Shown here: piece by piece, positions 22,940 to 35,700 of the stretch
How the letters are laid out: each line of letters opens with the position of its first letter
Numbering within the stretch: the first letter of the stretch is position 1
Source: Phycomyces nitens
Lineage: Eukaryota > Mucoromycota > Mucoromycetes > Mucorales > Phycomycetaceae
Reading direction: 5' to 3'
NCBI GenBank assembly: GCA_022702545.1
Contig: JAHRBC010000001.1
Location: 7,316,001-7,380,000 of the forward strand
DNA: 64,000 bases
The notes under the pieces: generated by a model
Seen by the model: only the letters and a program-made list of their open reading frames with translations
What the model was told of the DNA's origin: nothing
Database searches by the model: none
Translations under genes and position numbers: made by a program

Positions 22940-23562
22940 ATGGTCAGAGTCTCTATCTTGAACGATTGTTTGAACAACATCAACAACGCCGAAAGCCGTG
23001 GAAAGAGACAGGTCCTCATCCGTCCTTCCTCCAAGGTTATCGTCAAGTTCCTGTCTGTTATGCAGAAGCACGGTAAGGCTGTCCACAATTTATGTACCAG
23101 TGTTCCATAGTATAACTAGTCTGAAGTTGATCTCCCACAGCTTTTGACCTTTAAATCTATGGTAGAATAATTCCGGGATTTTGCACGGGTACTACTACGT
23201 CAAGTAGTATCCTGTACTATCTCGGATACATTTTTATATTATTTTATATTATTTTATTATTTTATTATTTATATAAGGTACTAAATTATAAATACTTGAT
23301 AGGTTACATTGGTGAGTTTGAGGAGATTGACGACCACCGTTCCGGCAAGATTGTCATCCAGCTCAACGGTCGCTTGAACAAGTGCGGTGTCATCTCCCCC
23401 CGCTTCAACGTCAAGCTTACTGAGCTCGAGAAGTGGACTGCCAACTTGTTGCCTTCCCGTCAGTTCGGTTACCTCGTCCTCACCACCTCTGCTGGTATCA
23501 TGGACCACGAAGAGGCCCGTCGCAAGCACGCTGGTGGCAAGATCCTCGGTTTCTTCTACTAA
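22940..23562 (+). CDS. RPS22: 40S ribosomal protein uS8 (S22/S15a)
   Basis: Two exons, 22940-23072 and 23303-23562, giving 130 aa, the exact length of yeast Rps22. It starts [18 protein letters not shown], keeps [20 protein letters not shown] across the splice, and ends GGKILGFFY. It is a universal small-subunit protein that binds 18S rRNA helices of the body and is needed early in 40S assembly. The 230-nt intron hosts an H/ACA snoRNA. Codon use is strongly biased to C-ending codons in the second exon, as expected for a highly expressed gene. Confidence 0.98.
23103..23233 (+). ncRNA. snR44: H/ACA snoRNA, snR44-like, in RPS22 intron
   Basis: Two hairpins with the classic hairpin-H-hairpin-ACA layout. 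Hairpin 1: lower stem CCATAG (23105-23110) with CTATGG (23157-23162); upper stem GTCTGAAGTTG (23119-23129) with CAGCTTTTGAC (23138-23148). H box AGAATA is at 23164-23169. Hairpin 2: lower stem TCCGGGAT (23172-23179) with ATCTCGGA (23219-23226); upper stem around GGGTACTACT and AGTAGTATCC. ACA box is at 23228-23230, three bases before the predicted end. The first pocket (ATAACT on the left strand, TTTAA on the right) pairs with 18S AGUUAU and UUAAA, placing U106 (yeast numbering) in the pocket. Yeast snR44, from an RPS22B intron, guides that same position. The target of the second pocket was not resolved. Confidence 0.88.
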
Positions 23563-23678
23563 TTCATCACTCAATGGCTCATGTCAACTGAGCGAGCGAT
23601 GCAATAATAAAATAAACCTACGCTGCGTACATACATACACACATCATTATACTACATGGTATATTTATGCAAGTTGGT

Positions 23679-24961
23679 TTATTGGGTGGTCTTGATTTGG
23701 CTTTGGATAGCCTGTAGATCAGAGTAGTAATTAATCCCCTCGAGTGCTGGTTGGAGTGCTTTGGAGTCTATTGGTATGCCATGGGAACGCAGGTGATGTA
23801 ATAGCACCTAGATGATGATAATAATGATGATGATAATAAGGGGCAGATTAGTACATCAAATCAACGTCAATTTCCCTTACTTCAACATAATTCCTTCGAG
23901 ACACATCGAAATCAAAGAGGTCCATAAAATCCTTTGCCTATAATGTTTTTCTGTTTTTAAAAAATGCTGAGAGTGATAATTAATGGCGTACCTTGGCCAT
24001 CAGATCTTGGCCCAGTTTTCCGCTGTCGCTGTTCAATTCTCGCTTAATGTAACAAAGTCTTTCTCGATCTAGACGACATTCTTGTAGACTCTCAAAGAGG
24101 GTTTGGTCTTTGTGGTGGGATTCTTGTTGGTCAGGAATATTATTATTGGTAGTGAGGTCTTGTAATGAATGGTGGCGAAGGCGAATCCAGCGTCTCTTTC
24201 TGACAAATGACCGAAAGTGCTTATAATTGCCTTGAAAGTTGTCAGACTCGTCTCTTTCTTTGGGCGTCTTACCATGCCATGATGCACCATGAAACTTTAG
24301 TGCATATTGCCATCCAGCTTTTATAGTTAAATCAATAAGTAACATATTCAGATGGGCTAGACAAACTACCTTCGTCTACGTCTTCGGTCATGTCCACCAT
24401 CCATTGTTTGTGGACCTATTGAATCCATTATATAGCCTCAATCCATATGCTATCCATCTAATGTCTTACCCATTCCCAGGTAGGGTCAGGAAGCTGGTAA
24501 GTCTTGATGTCCATGGGCGTATATCTAGCACAGTAAGTCAATCAATACATGTCATTGATGGTTTACCTCATATCTTTATCACACCATGGATCTGGGTCAA
24601 ATTGGAGTAGTCTAATAAGTTTAATTGATGTCGTAAGTTCTAGCTTTATTTTATTTTTTTAGGTGCGTGTTACATACGTCTTTGAGCTAAATCCAACCAT
24701 CCAAGACCTAAGAATGAAAGAGATCTTTATTACTATTACTGTTATTATTATCGTGATTCCAAAGTACCCTCGTTGGCATTCGTATAGGACATCATAAACG
24801 TATTCTTCTTTGGTCTGATCATGGGCTGGGAGAGATGGTAATGGTAATGACAAGGTGGAATTTAAGTGTTGCTTTGGTTTATGGATAAACTCTTTGAGTG
24901 GTTTTCTGACATGGAACGCTCTCTGACGGCTCTCTCCTCCAAGGCCTCTGGTGGTAGTCAT
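23679..24961 (-). CDS. Dysferlin-domain protein, Spo73/Mug65-like
   Basis: Eight exons, minus strand: 24768-24961, 24678-24707, 24567-24611, 24470-24524, 24370-24415, 23992-24317, 23881-23937, 23679-23807; 293 aa, frame closes. After a basic N-terminus, the DysF-N part reads YDVLYECQRGSWMVGFSS then LLQFDPDPW (about 56-85), followed by YQLPDPTWEWVHKQWMVDM, and the DysF-C part has GWQYALKF ... HGASWHGK and FVRKRRWIRLR (about 125-170). Fungal relatives of this size include Spo73, which acts in prospore-membrane extension during sporulation, and Mug65; the role here is inferred. A leucine and charge-rich C-terminus (180-293) has no named domain. The second exon is only 30 nt. Confidence 0.85.
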
Positions 24962-26431
24962 TAATAATAATAGTAATAATTTTCTTTAAATAAGTTAAAA
25001 AAGGGAAATAAAAAAAAAGGAAAAGAAAGAGGATAAATGTGGAAGCATATACATGTATATATATATATATTAAGATATATTATTTATATTTCTGCTTGTT
25101 CAGCGCAAGTTTGTTTGGATACGCCTGCTTATGTTTCCTAAAATGGAAAGTGCGCATTATATAAATAATTAAGTGCCCTTATTTTCCAGTATAGAAAGAT
25201 TGTCATTAAAAGTATAGCTTATTGTCTCTATTGGTGGGAGGAGATAGAGATAGAGAGAGAGAGAGAAGGGGGAAAAGTCAATGAGCACCAGTCGAACGAG
25301 AGGCAATCTAATGGTGATAATATTTTGCCAAGGTGAGCCTGATGGTGGCATTTGCAATATGTGCACATGACAATATTCACAGGATAATTATACTTTAATA
25401 CTATTGATGCATATCTTTACATAATAATGATAATAATAATAATAATGATAATGATAATAGTGATAATGATAATAAATCCTTGTCTCTGGGCTTACTCCTT
25501 GTTATACATCTTTATTCATTCTTCATGACAAAATCTCCTTTTTCGATCAATGGCTCAGATCAGTCTTTGAGAGACGAAGAAAACAAGTAATTCTGGTCTG
25601 CAACGGAAACAAATTAGCAGAATGCATGTAACCCCTTCAAGAATTGATGAGCTTCATTTCAAGCAATCTAAACAAGGAGTCAATGTGTCTTGTCATTTGT
25701 ACCAGAAAGTATGAACAATGTTTGCAGGCATCATCAATCTAGTGAGAGTGTGATTGATACAAGGCTATTTAGCTAGACATTTACAAGCATCAAGATATCT
25801 ATACATCTCGAGATAATTAGAAACCTGCTTGGTTGACCACGGTGCACATTCGATCCCACCACATAGCCCCTGTTTGCATTCGTCATGAAAACATAAAGAG
25901 AATTCTGTTAAGGGGAAGATAAATATTCTAAAACGACTGGAATGTGAGTTCGTATGGCTCTATTCTGAATTATTTAACATCCTAGTAAAAATACAAGGCA
26001 CCAGAACCAAGGAGCATCTTTACAAGTAATATAGAGAGAGAAAATAAGTCTTTGTAAACTTGTCCCTTTTTTAGTCATTCTTCCCGCTGACAAACTTGCC
26101 ATGATCAACCACTCAACTGATTGCGGCTTGATTTGATTTTGTAGCATTACTGCAACTCTTTTTTCCTTTCACTTATTTTATGAAGAATTGTGCATTGTAT
26201 CTTTCTAGTCTGCCAGACCAGACCTTCAAGTAAAATGAAAAAAAACACAAGCTCTAATTTCAAAATCACCATACAATAATATACTCATATCCTTTTTATT
26301 CTTATTATTATTATATTTATATTTATTCTGAAACGCTTTAAAGGCGAAGATCAAAGTCGTTTGATGACCTTAACAACGCTCATTCAATCATAACCCCACC
26401 TGCATCGCCAATCATCGCCTTTGATCCCGAC
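24962..26431. other. Intergenic region with microsatellites
   Basis: No supported gene. Contains (AT)n near 25060, a GA-rich repeat at 25240-25270, and a long (ATA)n/(ATG)n run at 25425-25475. An ATG at 25528 opens a 20-codon exon-like frame (MTKSPFSINGSDQ) ending at a GTAATT, but no convincing downstream exon was found. The right end is the RasGEF promoter. Confidence 0.45.
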
Positions 26432-29233
26432 ATGGCAGTGTCCCCAAAACGACGACACAGCTCATGCATCGAATCCACTTCAAAGGAATGTCTTCGCCTG
26501 GCAACGATCTATGGCTGGGTTACTCTCCCGGGGTCATCAGAGTAAGAACGGCCTTTCAAACACCTGGCTATATTTTGCCCCTTGTTTATGCAGAGTGACA
26601 AACAATGCACTAAACACTGTGTCTAGCTACTTGTCAAGCCAGTCTCATAAAGATCACACCGAACGACCAGCAAGAGCAACAAGACCATCCCAACCATCCC
26701 GCTCCCTCTCCCAGACAAATATCTCGCACCAAAAACTACTCACAAAGATGTTTGCTCGTCGACGCAAATCCTTAGCCGCCTCTCGTCTCCAAACCGACCC
26801 AATTTCTGACAGGCCAAGTTCTTCTCTCGGCACCTCATTATTTCTCGGTCAGAATGACAGTCGGCCCTCTTCATTCGACTGTAGTAGCCACAAAGGCATT
26901 GTATCGGCAATCATGGCTGCCAGTCTTACAGAAAACGAACAGACGGCCAGTCACGCCTTGGGATGGGTGGGAGTCGAAGAGCAAGAGGATCCCGAGCAAG
27001 AGGATCCATATGTTACCAATACTCCCCCTCCGCCTCCCCCTCCACCACTTCCTGTCGAGAACGACCCACATGTCTATGATTTACTGGCCCAAGACAATCC
27101 CAGCTTCATTCATTACAGCAACCGCAACCTGACCATGATGAGCTCGGCAACCGTCGAGAAGTTGGTCGAGAAACTGACGAGAGAGATGGGTATGCTCAGC
27201 ATGCTCCTAAAACCCATATTAACATTCAAATCTAGATTCTGACTTTCTCATGGACTTTTTCTTGACATATCGCCAGTTTGTAACCCCAATAAAGCTCTGT
27301 AAGCTGCTCATTCTACGTTTCAGATGGGCTCTGATGCAGGACTCGGACGAACGTCAGCTGGTACGCATAAGGTGAGTACTAGACTCTTGTGTGGAGATAT
27401 TGATTACAAGAGGTAGAACATTTGTTGCCATTCGCCACTGGTTGACTCATTATTGGTCCCACGATTTCATTCCTTCACGAACACTCCGGTTCATTCTATG
27501 CACGTTTCTGTCACAGCTACGCACCCACCCGGTTATTCTCCAATCTCCGAGAGATGAAAGGATCATCAAGAATCTGCGAAATGTGCTCAAACGCCAACGC
27601 AAGCTGTTTGATATCGAGAATGAGTCTGGGTCCCTCTTGTCCATGGGCAGTCTGGTCGACATGAGGCACAACTCCCAGCAGTGTGACCAGTCCTCGAGAA
27701 TATCCGCCACATCCCATCACCCCAAGAAGGACGGCGCAGTTGGGCTTATCCACACTGGAGGGGGCTCCTTACGCGACCTCAAGGCCTCTGTGTCTACGCC
27801 AGTCCTTCCCTTCTTGGCCCGTCCCAGACGACTATCGACCAGCTCACAGCGCAGTGTCAATGAAGACACGGCATGGACAGCCAAGATGAACTTTAGCATC
27901 AAGACCCTCAAGAGGTCTGTACCTACAATATGTCATTCTCTCATGCATGGAATCTCTTTTTCAAACGACCCTTCCCATATTCGCTGCATGTGCGACAAAC
28001 ACTCTGTGAGTCTGCTGAACTCTAGCCGGTCCTTCCAGATCTCGTCTACTCCACTCTCGAGTTCAATATCGACTCCAACCCTACGGCATCCAAACCCACT
28101 CTGTCCTCTAAACACCACGAATGAACCGCCCCCGTCGCCTCTTCCAAAGAGTGCACGGTCCAAACGTTTTATCAGTTTTCCAGCCAACAATTCGCCACAA
28201 TCCCCTAGTAGTGCCCTAGCCTCATTTTCATACAAGCCCTTTGTCCTACGCCATCGGTCAGAGATCGTTGCTCAACAGTTTTGCCTTATCGAACAGCAGA
28301 TGCTCCAGAATGTGACCTGGGATGAATTGGCTGAACTGCGCTGGAGAAAGCGCTCGAGAGCCATGGCAACCAACATATCGCAAGAACCATTGCACGAAGG
28401 GGTGGAGCAGCTCATTGGGTTCTTTAACAAGATATGCCAGTGGGTGGCATCTGAGATTGTCAAGACACGTTCTATCGAGACACGCGTGCGAACAATTGAG
28501 AAATTCATTCGGATTGCCTTGGTAAGTTTTATTTGGCCCATAATTGATCCTGTGCTTATTGTGGATCACCAGAAATGTTACCATCAGCGAAATTATAGCA
28601 CTCTTATGCAAGTCCTCCTGGGTCTCCAGTCTCCTGCAGTTTCTCGCCTCGAAAAGACATGGCAAAGAGTGGACCACTACGAATTGCACATCTTTGGCGA
28701 ACTCAAGGAATTAGCCAAGCCGTTTCGCAACTGGAAGAATGTCAGGGATTGTATGACACGTGCAACTGAGGATGTAGCCGAGTCTTCTGCTGTCGAGAGC
28801 ATACTTACCCAGAGTGAGACTGATCCAGGCCATACGTTGTCTGGCCGTGGCTGTATCCCATTTCTTGGTCTTTATCTTTCAGACCTTGTGTTTAACTCTG
28901 AACTTCCTACCTACATTGAGCACTCTACAAACGAAGAATCCTCAAAGACTCCAGTTGAAGATGCTGTCCTGAGTGCTCGGCTCAGTACTCGTCTGGTAAA
29001 CTATAACAAGTTCCGCATCACAGGTAAATAAAAAAATAATAAACATAGCCCAAAGACAAATAGAATCTCATTCTACTTGATCAGCATCCGTAATCAAGCA
29101 CGTCCTAGCATTCCAAGTTCTCTCTCGGGCATACAATCTAACTCTTCATCCAGACGTCTTTGATGCCCTTCAAAAGATCCACTTTTTGGACAATGCAGAG
29201 ATTCGAAAAGCGAGTTTCGAATGCGAAGAATGA
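26432..29233 (+). CDS. Ras-family guanine-nucleotide exchange factor
   Basis: Six exons: 26432-26541, 26594-27189, 27236-27371, 27417-28521, 28573-29023, 29085-29233; 848 aa, frame closes. The start at 26432 is the first ATG that gives an open first exon. A polyproline run (PPPPPPPPP) sits at about 200. The RasGEF-N/REM domain (about 220-330) has DFLMDFFLTYRQFVTP, and the CDC25-type catalytic domain (about 560-845) has SEIVAQQFCLIEQQMLQNV, IEKFIRIALKCYHQRNYSTL and PFLGLYLSDLVF. Proteins of this type load GTP on Ras, Rap/Bud1 or Tem1-like GTPases; there is no SH3 or kinase domain to narrow this down. A CDC42 gene lies 30 kb away but is not a RasGEF substrate. The 3' end converges on COA4. Confidence 0.92.
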
Positions 29234-29301
29234 CGATTGATATATATATAAAAAAAACAAATAAATAATTATAAATAATTGTATATAAACAATAACATAT
29301 T

Positions 29302-29520
29302 TTAGTGCTTCTTTTCGTTTTTTTCGGATCGGGCCAACGCCTTGCTTCCGGCATTTTGCTGATTGTTTTGGAAACAAGTTCTGAACCGCTGCATCTCTTC
29401 TTTACAGAGTCGCCAGTCTTTCTTGTCGTAAAAACACAATTGGAGAATCTCGTTTTCCTCGGCACATCCGGTCTTTTCTATGCGTGCATTGTACGGATCG
29501 TCTTGTTCAGGGCTGGACAT
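29302..29520 (-). CDS. COA4: Cytochrome c oxidase assembly factor, twin CX9C
   Basis: Intronless 72-aa protein. It has two CX9C motifs, CAEENEILQLC (19-29) and CKEEMQRFRTC (about 39-49), separated by FYDKKDWRL. The KDWR-C-E pattern between and in the motifs is typical of Coa4/Cmc3 in the mitochondrial intermembrane space, where Mia40 oxidises the cysteines; Coa4 helps assemble complex IV. The tail is lysine-rich. The gene is convergent with the RasGEF (68 bp apart) and divergent from CPSF2 (210 bp). Confidence 0.88.
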   Translation of the reverse strand: MSSPEQDDPYNARIEKTGCAEENEILQLCFYDKKDWRLCKEEMQRFRTCFQNNQQNAGSKALARSEKNEKKH

Positions 29521-29730
29521 TATCCAAGTCTACAAGATGATGCACACAATATTATTATTATTATTTTTGCAAGATGCTTTTTGTTTACTTGTATTGTACG
29601 TCACGCCCGCTTTTTGTAGGTTGCAGGAAAAATCTCCTGTAAAGTCCATCTATTTATTATTATTATTATTATTATTCTTATTCTTATTCTTCTCCTCTTT
29701 TTTTTTTTTGTTCATTTGGGTCGAGCGAGT

Positions 29731-32623
29731 ATGACAAGTTATATCAAGTTCACGCCAATTTCAGGCGCAAAGAACGAAGACGCTCTATGCTACCTTTTAG
29801 AGATTGATGAAGTCAAGTTGTTGTTGGATTGTGGATGGTCCGATGCATTCAAGGTTGACGATCTATCTCATTTGAAAAAGTACGTTTAAATCTATACACT
29901 GCAATTGGTGCATCGACCAGAACAACAAAACAAAAAAAGAGATTAGCATGTCAATTCTCGTTTTTATATGTATATATTTTTTTGTGTGTGTGGGGTTTGG
30001 CAGGATTGCAAAGCAGATCGATGCAGTTCTCATCTCTCACAGCGATCTACCTCATTTGGGCGCGTATCCCTATGCACGCTCTCATTTGGGTATGACTTGT
30101 CCCGTATACTCTACTGTTCCCGTGGTAAACATGGGAAAGATGTGTCTGTATGACATGTACCAGTCCAAGACCAATGAGATGAATTTCGATACATTTACAC
30201 TTGAGGATGTCGATAATGCGTTTGACAAGATCACCTCGCTCAGATATTCTCAGCCCTTTGCATTGCCTGGTAATAAAACACTTGCCGAATGCTGTACATT
30301 GATCAATGGCCAAGATGATCGCAGCACATTGCTGATCAAAATGTCTACATTATAGGAAAGTGTCGAGGAATCACCATTACTGCCTATGCAGCAGCTCATA
30401 CGATTGGTGGTACAATCTGGAAGATCAAACAAGACACGGACGAGATTGTCTATGCTGTCGACTTTAACCATCGTAAAGAACGGTAAGCTGCCAAATGGCC
30501 TGGAGCACAACTAATGATTGTTATAACAAAAAAAAGCCATCTGGATGGCACTGTCTTGCACTCGGGCGGTGTGGTACTCGACTCGCTTACTCGTCCATCG
30601 CTCTTGATTACAGACGCATTTAATGCAACTGTCATTCATCCTGCTCGCAAAGATCGCTATACTGCCATGTTTGGTAAGCTATATTATAGGCCAATTTTTG
30701 ACCAGTAAAATGAACCATTTCTGTGCTTTAGACACCATGATCAGTACCCTACGCAACAATGGCTCTGTATTGTTACCTACAGATTCATCTGCACGAGTAC
30801 TCGAACTCTCATACTTGCTCGACCAACACTGGACCACAAACCAATTGCCTTTTCCTCTCATTATGCTCACCAACACCAGTTATCATACAGCCCATTTTGC
30901 AAAGGTCATGCTCGAGTGGATGGGAGAGGATCTCACAAAACACTTTTCTCAGACTCGTGAGATTCCATTCGAATTCAAGTATTTGCGTCTTTGCCACAAG
31001 ATTGAGGATCTTGAGCAGTATCCTGGTCCCAAGGTTGTTATTGCAAGCAATGACAGTCTAGAAACCGGGTTTGCGCGCGACCTCTTTTTAAAGTGGATGG
31101 AAAAGACTCCAGGCCAACCAACCAACACACTTATTCTTACAGACCGATCAGCACCTGGATCTTTGGCTAGAAAGCTATATAACGATTGGGAAAAATCAAC
31201 GGAAGAAATGGCAGACACGGCCAACGAAAGTGTCCCCTCGAATGGCCGTACAAAGACTCCCGTAAAGCCTGCGATTGACTATGATGCCAAGCACCATCTC
31301 ACTGTGTTTAGACGTGTTCCTCTTGAGGGTGTCGAACTCCAGGAGCACGAGGCTATCCAGCGTGCCCAGGCAGAACGAGAAGCTGCTCAGGCAGCCATGA
31401 TTGCAAGGAGTAAAACGATTATGGAAGAAGACGAATCTGACGTGTCTGATATTGATGAGGCCGACGATACAATGGAAGACTTGATGACAACACAGTATGA
31501 TCTCTATGTACGAGATGCAGGCAGATCTGGCGGTTTCTTTAAGCAAGCCCAGAGCTATCGCATGTTCCCCTATCTCGAGAAGCGCAAAAAGATTGATGAT
31601 TATGGTGAGGCCATTCAGGTTGAGCACTATATGAAGGACTCGGACCTCGACAGGATCCAGGCCGAGCGAAACAGTGTAGGCGAAGGAGCCAACTTTGGCA
31701 AAGAAGAGGTAGGCTCCAAGTGTATTTCAAAAAGGGGTTTATACTTAAATATTGTGATTAGGAAATGCAAATCGATCTACAAGAACCATTATTGCCCGGC
31801 AGAGACCAGACGCCTACAAAATATATCAAGAATGAACAAGATGTCCAAGTCCATTGCTTATTACGCTATGTGGATCTCGAGGGTTTGTCTGATGGTAGAT
31901 CCATGAAGACTATTTTGCCACAAATCGCACCGAGAAAACTGGCAAGTACAATACGGAAAAACAAGATAAGCATTAAGCATTAGATATTCTGACCATGGGG
32001 GTGATATTCAGATTATTATTCACGGTGAGAAAGAATCGACAAAAGATCTGGCCCAGGCATGTCAAAATATGGATCATTTCACAAAGGAAATCTTTACACC
32101 TTCTGTTGGAGAGGTTCTCAACGTCTCGGCAGCCACGAACATTTACCGGGTAAAGCTGACCGATGCTCTCGTGAGCTCTCTGCAGTTCTCAAAGGTAAAA
32201 TCATAAATATGTTCTTGTCTGTGGGCTAAATGGGTGTGTAGCTGGATGATTATGAATTGGCGCGAGTTTCTGGCCGAATTCACTTTCCAGAAGACTCGAC
32301 CACACCTTCCCTGGATGTTGCAATTTCTGGAGAACCTTCTAAATGGGAGCCATCTGTGTTTGTTGGAGACGTACGCTTGACGGAATTCAAGCGTCTACTC
32401 CAGGCCGAAGGCATATCTGCTGAATTCAAGGGTGAGGGTATGCTGGTCTGCAATGACCAAGTGGCCGTTCGCAAGGTAAATATGTCCAAAATTAATAAAT
32501 TTTATTCAACTGACATGGATTTGGTTTTAGACGGGTGCTGGTCAGCTATTGGTAGAAGGTGTGCTTTCTGTAGATTATTACAAGATTAGATCCTTACTGT
32601 ATTCCCAGCACGCTATCCTTTAA
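29731..32623 (+). CDS. CFT2: Cleavage and polyadenylation factor CPSF2 (Cft2/Ydh1)
   Basis: Nine exons: 29731-29879, 30004-30269, 30356-30482, 30537-30673, 30732-31708, 31762-31941, 32012-32194, 32242-32475, 32531-32623; 781 aa, frame closes. It has the metallo-beta-lactamase/beta-CASP fold of CPSF100: [57 protein letters not shown], then the beta-CASP part ([19 protein letters not shown]). In place of the catalytic HxHxDH of CPSF73 it reads SHSDLPHLG, as expected for the non-catalytic partner. An acidic linker ([15 protein letters not shown]) is at about 455. It acts in 3'-end formation of mRNA in the nucleus. Intron 6 starts with GC (CTG|GCAAGT). Confidence 0.96.
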
Positions 32624-32774
32624 AAGTATTCCTTTGTCTGCCATTCTCTCTCTATACATATATATATTTCAATCTATCTAGACCTTGAGTATAACATGTT
32701 GATCTCGCTTATTTATTTATTTTTAATATATTGTATTCAATACAAGATATATATACATATTGCAATAAGATGTT

Positions 32775-35700
32775 TTACAATAAAGCTGCCTGACATTTCT
32801 CTGTCAATGATAACATACATCGCACATAATCAATAAGCTGAACATCATCCACACCCAAGATTGTCTCGACTGTCCAAGAGGCCAGCTTTCCAACAGCAAG
32901 TTTCCGGTTCATATCAAAGGCTGCCTTGTGAGGAGAATACAAGACCTGTTTTACGAGTCAGCAAGACGAAATAAAATAAATATATACCTTACCTCTACAT
33001 CATACCACACTTCTCTGCCAGTGGGAGCACACAGGATCTTTTGAGATGTTATTCCCATTGTGGGCTGTGGTATTCTGCTTAGACGCTCTATACGTGTTAT
33101 TTCGATAATGAACGGGTAGTGTAATCTGTATCTGGTTGTGTGTTTATGAAGGACATCCTGGACTTTCAAAAAGTCAGGGATATCCTCGTATGTAATGGTT
33201 CCTGCTGTCAGGGTGGCAGCTACTTTTTTGATAAATGTTGTGTATGGCTTGACATCTGATCGGACAGGCTCTTGGGTCTTCAATGACATTTGGAAATCAA
33301 AAATTCTAAGAGTAATGAGAAACAGGATTCTAAAGTAGTCTAGTTTACCTATCAAGCGATATCCAGTCGATCTCTGTTACAGGCTTATTGCGAATCACAA
33401 CTTTATCGAGTTGGACCACACCCTGGGACATATACATGACCACTCGTTTGTAAGGCAATATGGGCTGGTTGCGTACATCAGCGTGCATCTCAAAATATGT
33501 CTTTTTTTCAAACGACTGGGATGGCAATGTCTGTATCGTTCTGTAGACCTCCTCTGATGTGGTCGTGCTTCAAAGAAGATTAATTTTCAAAGAAATCCAC
33601 AACAAAAAACCTATAGACTTTTACCCATTGTTGAATATCGGCACAGCACCCTTTTCATTAACAACCACGTCTTTGATATCTTGAAACTTCCACATATTTT
33701 TGTACACATCCTCCTTCAAATTACCCCACAGAACCTTTCCAAGTCTTTATAGACGACATTAGATTAAATCAGCTTATTAATTTGTTCCTTACTTGGCCGA
33801 AAAGCTGATTTCACCTTTGAATCCCTGGACTCCCCTCAAACTACAATCAATTATGGTCAGTATCATCCAACCATCCCTCGGATAAAGTCTAATTACCCTT
33901 CCACCAGCGCATTTCTCATATTGTTCTGGTTGTACTCCTTGACCCTAAGTAGTTTAAACTATCAGTTAATACGAAACCCTTTAGGCAAAAGACAGGTGCT
34001 TGCATTTCGAGTAAGCTGGTCTCAGGTCCTGGCTCATTTCTGTTAGCCTTTTGTGGGGTTATGCGCATAACACGCCTGGGGGTAGCATTCTTTTTGGGAG
34101 CAATGGTTGGCTTTGGTGCTGTGGAAGCTAGAGATGGGAATTCGTCTTGAGGCTTGCTTTTGGGCTGGCCAGATGGGTTGGTGCTCGTGAAAGAGCTGCC
34201 GCTTCCAAAAGTAGTGTTGGAGACAGCAGACCAATTGTTCACAAATGATCTGTTTTCTCCCCACAGCGGGGCTTCGTCTTCACGCATGGCACCTCTGGGG
34301 TTGGGGGTTGTTATAGAAGACATCACTTGTTGTGTAGGCTTCTTCTTGGCAGCCTGTTGAGCAGTCGGCAGTTGCTGGCTCACCATATGCATGGTTTTAT
34401 TCAGAGCCTGGTCATATCTATTTTCGCTTGGGGATCCCCAGGATTGGGAGGTTGGTCGGTTGTCCTTTGGTTGGACTGGGGCTGGTGTACCACTTATCAA
34501 GTCCTTTGGCTTCTTGTACTCGCCTGTCTTTGGGTCCTTGAAGACGGGCAAGAGGACATGGAGTGATCGTGGCATGTCCTCGTTTAGATAGACCATATTC
34601 TTGAGGGCATACTGATCCAATCTGCAAAAGTATAGTTCGTAGAACCCTGATTCTTCGGGATAATGTACACAGGGTAAAACTGTTGTGCCCTTGCGACGTC
34701 TTTTCTGTACCGAAAATGTCAATACTCCATCTCCCCTTGTTCTTCTACTCACATAAAGTGTCTGCAGATTCTTGAAGCGTTCCAGAGCATCCTTTACATT
34801 GTCTTCACTTGTTCCCGTAATTTGTACCTCCTGAAAAATCGTTAGCAATTTTTTTCTACTCCTTGATTGATTTACACACCCTGCCAACCAGACAACATTC
34901 GGTATCCGTATCATGCCCAACGATCTTTAGGTAATCTGCTGGCTGTAGATTGCCAATGGGTGGCCCTACCAGGATATCCTGAGGGTTGGCCACATTCTTG
35001 GCAATCACAAAGCTATCTTTAAACTCTGGTCTCTGATGAGAGTATTCATCATCCGAGTCATCGGTATCTCCTTTATAATATGGGCCCACACTTGGATGTG
35101 ATGGTGTAGGGACAATAACGGCATCTAATGTTCTTCCACTAGGGGAGTCCAGAGAGCCTTCGTCAGCCAATTGGTCGGTTATACTATATGTGCGTGTGAT
35201 GGGCTGGTTATTGGTGGAAGAGTAGTCCAGAGGTTCACACACATGGTTTGATATGTCGTTGTAGGTGCCTTTGAGCTTGTATTCATCGATATCATTATTC
35301 TAAAGATAAACAGATTGATTAAAGACCAATGGATTCCATAAAACACGGGTTATTATTATTATTATTATTATTATTTCATACAAGCCTAGGAAGCAAGCTC
35401 TGAATAATACGAGATTCACTATATGGCAGGCTTAGTAAAATACACATTTGGGATCAATGTTTGCCATACGTGTCTTCACATGCTTCTTGAGATCTGCCTT
35501 CAATGTCAAAATACTATAGACCACATTAAATCAAGTACAAGCAGTATCCTGGCATACCTGTTCTTCAAAATTAAATGATATCTGTGTCTTGTTCTTGTTG
35601 GAAAGGGCTCTGTCGCCAGTTGTTAATGTCCAATTTGACAATTATTGAACATTACTCACTTTAACGATCGTTCGAGCTGTGTATAGAGGTCTCTGCTAAT

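Noticed and set aside
23172..23233. Assigning the second snoRNA pocket to the snR44 25S site
   Set aside because: The pocket bases did not match that site convincingly, so the second target is left open.
26421..27242. Open frame starting 26421 as the RasGEF N-terminus
   Set aside because: Its first codon is TTG. A first exon from ATG 26432 with a 52-nt intron joins the same frame and fits fungal gene structure better.
28258..28689. 143-codon minus frame inside RasGEF
   Set aside because: Antisense shadow of the catalytic domain; no domain of its own.
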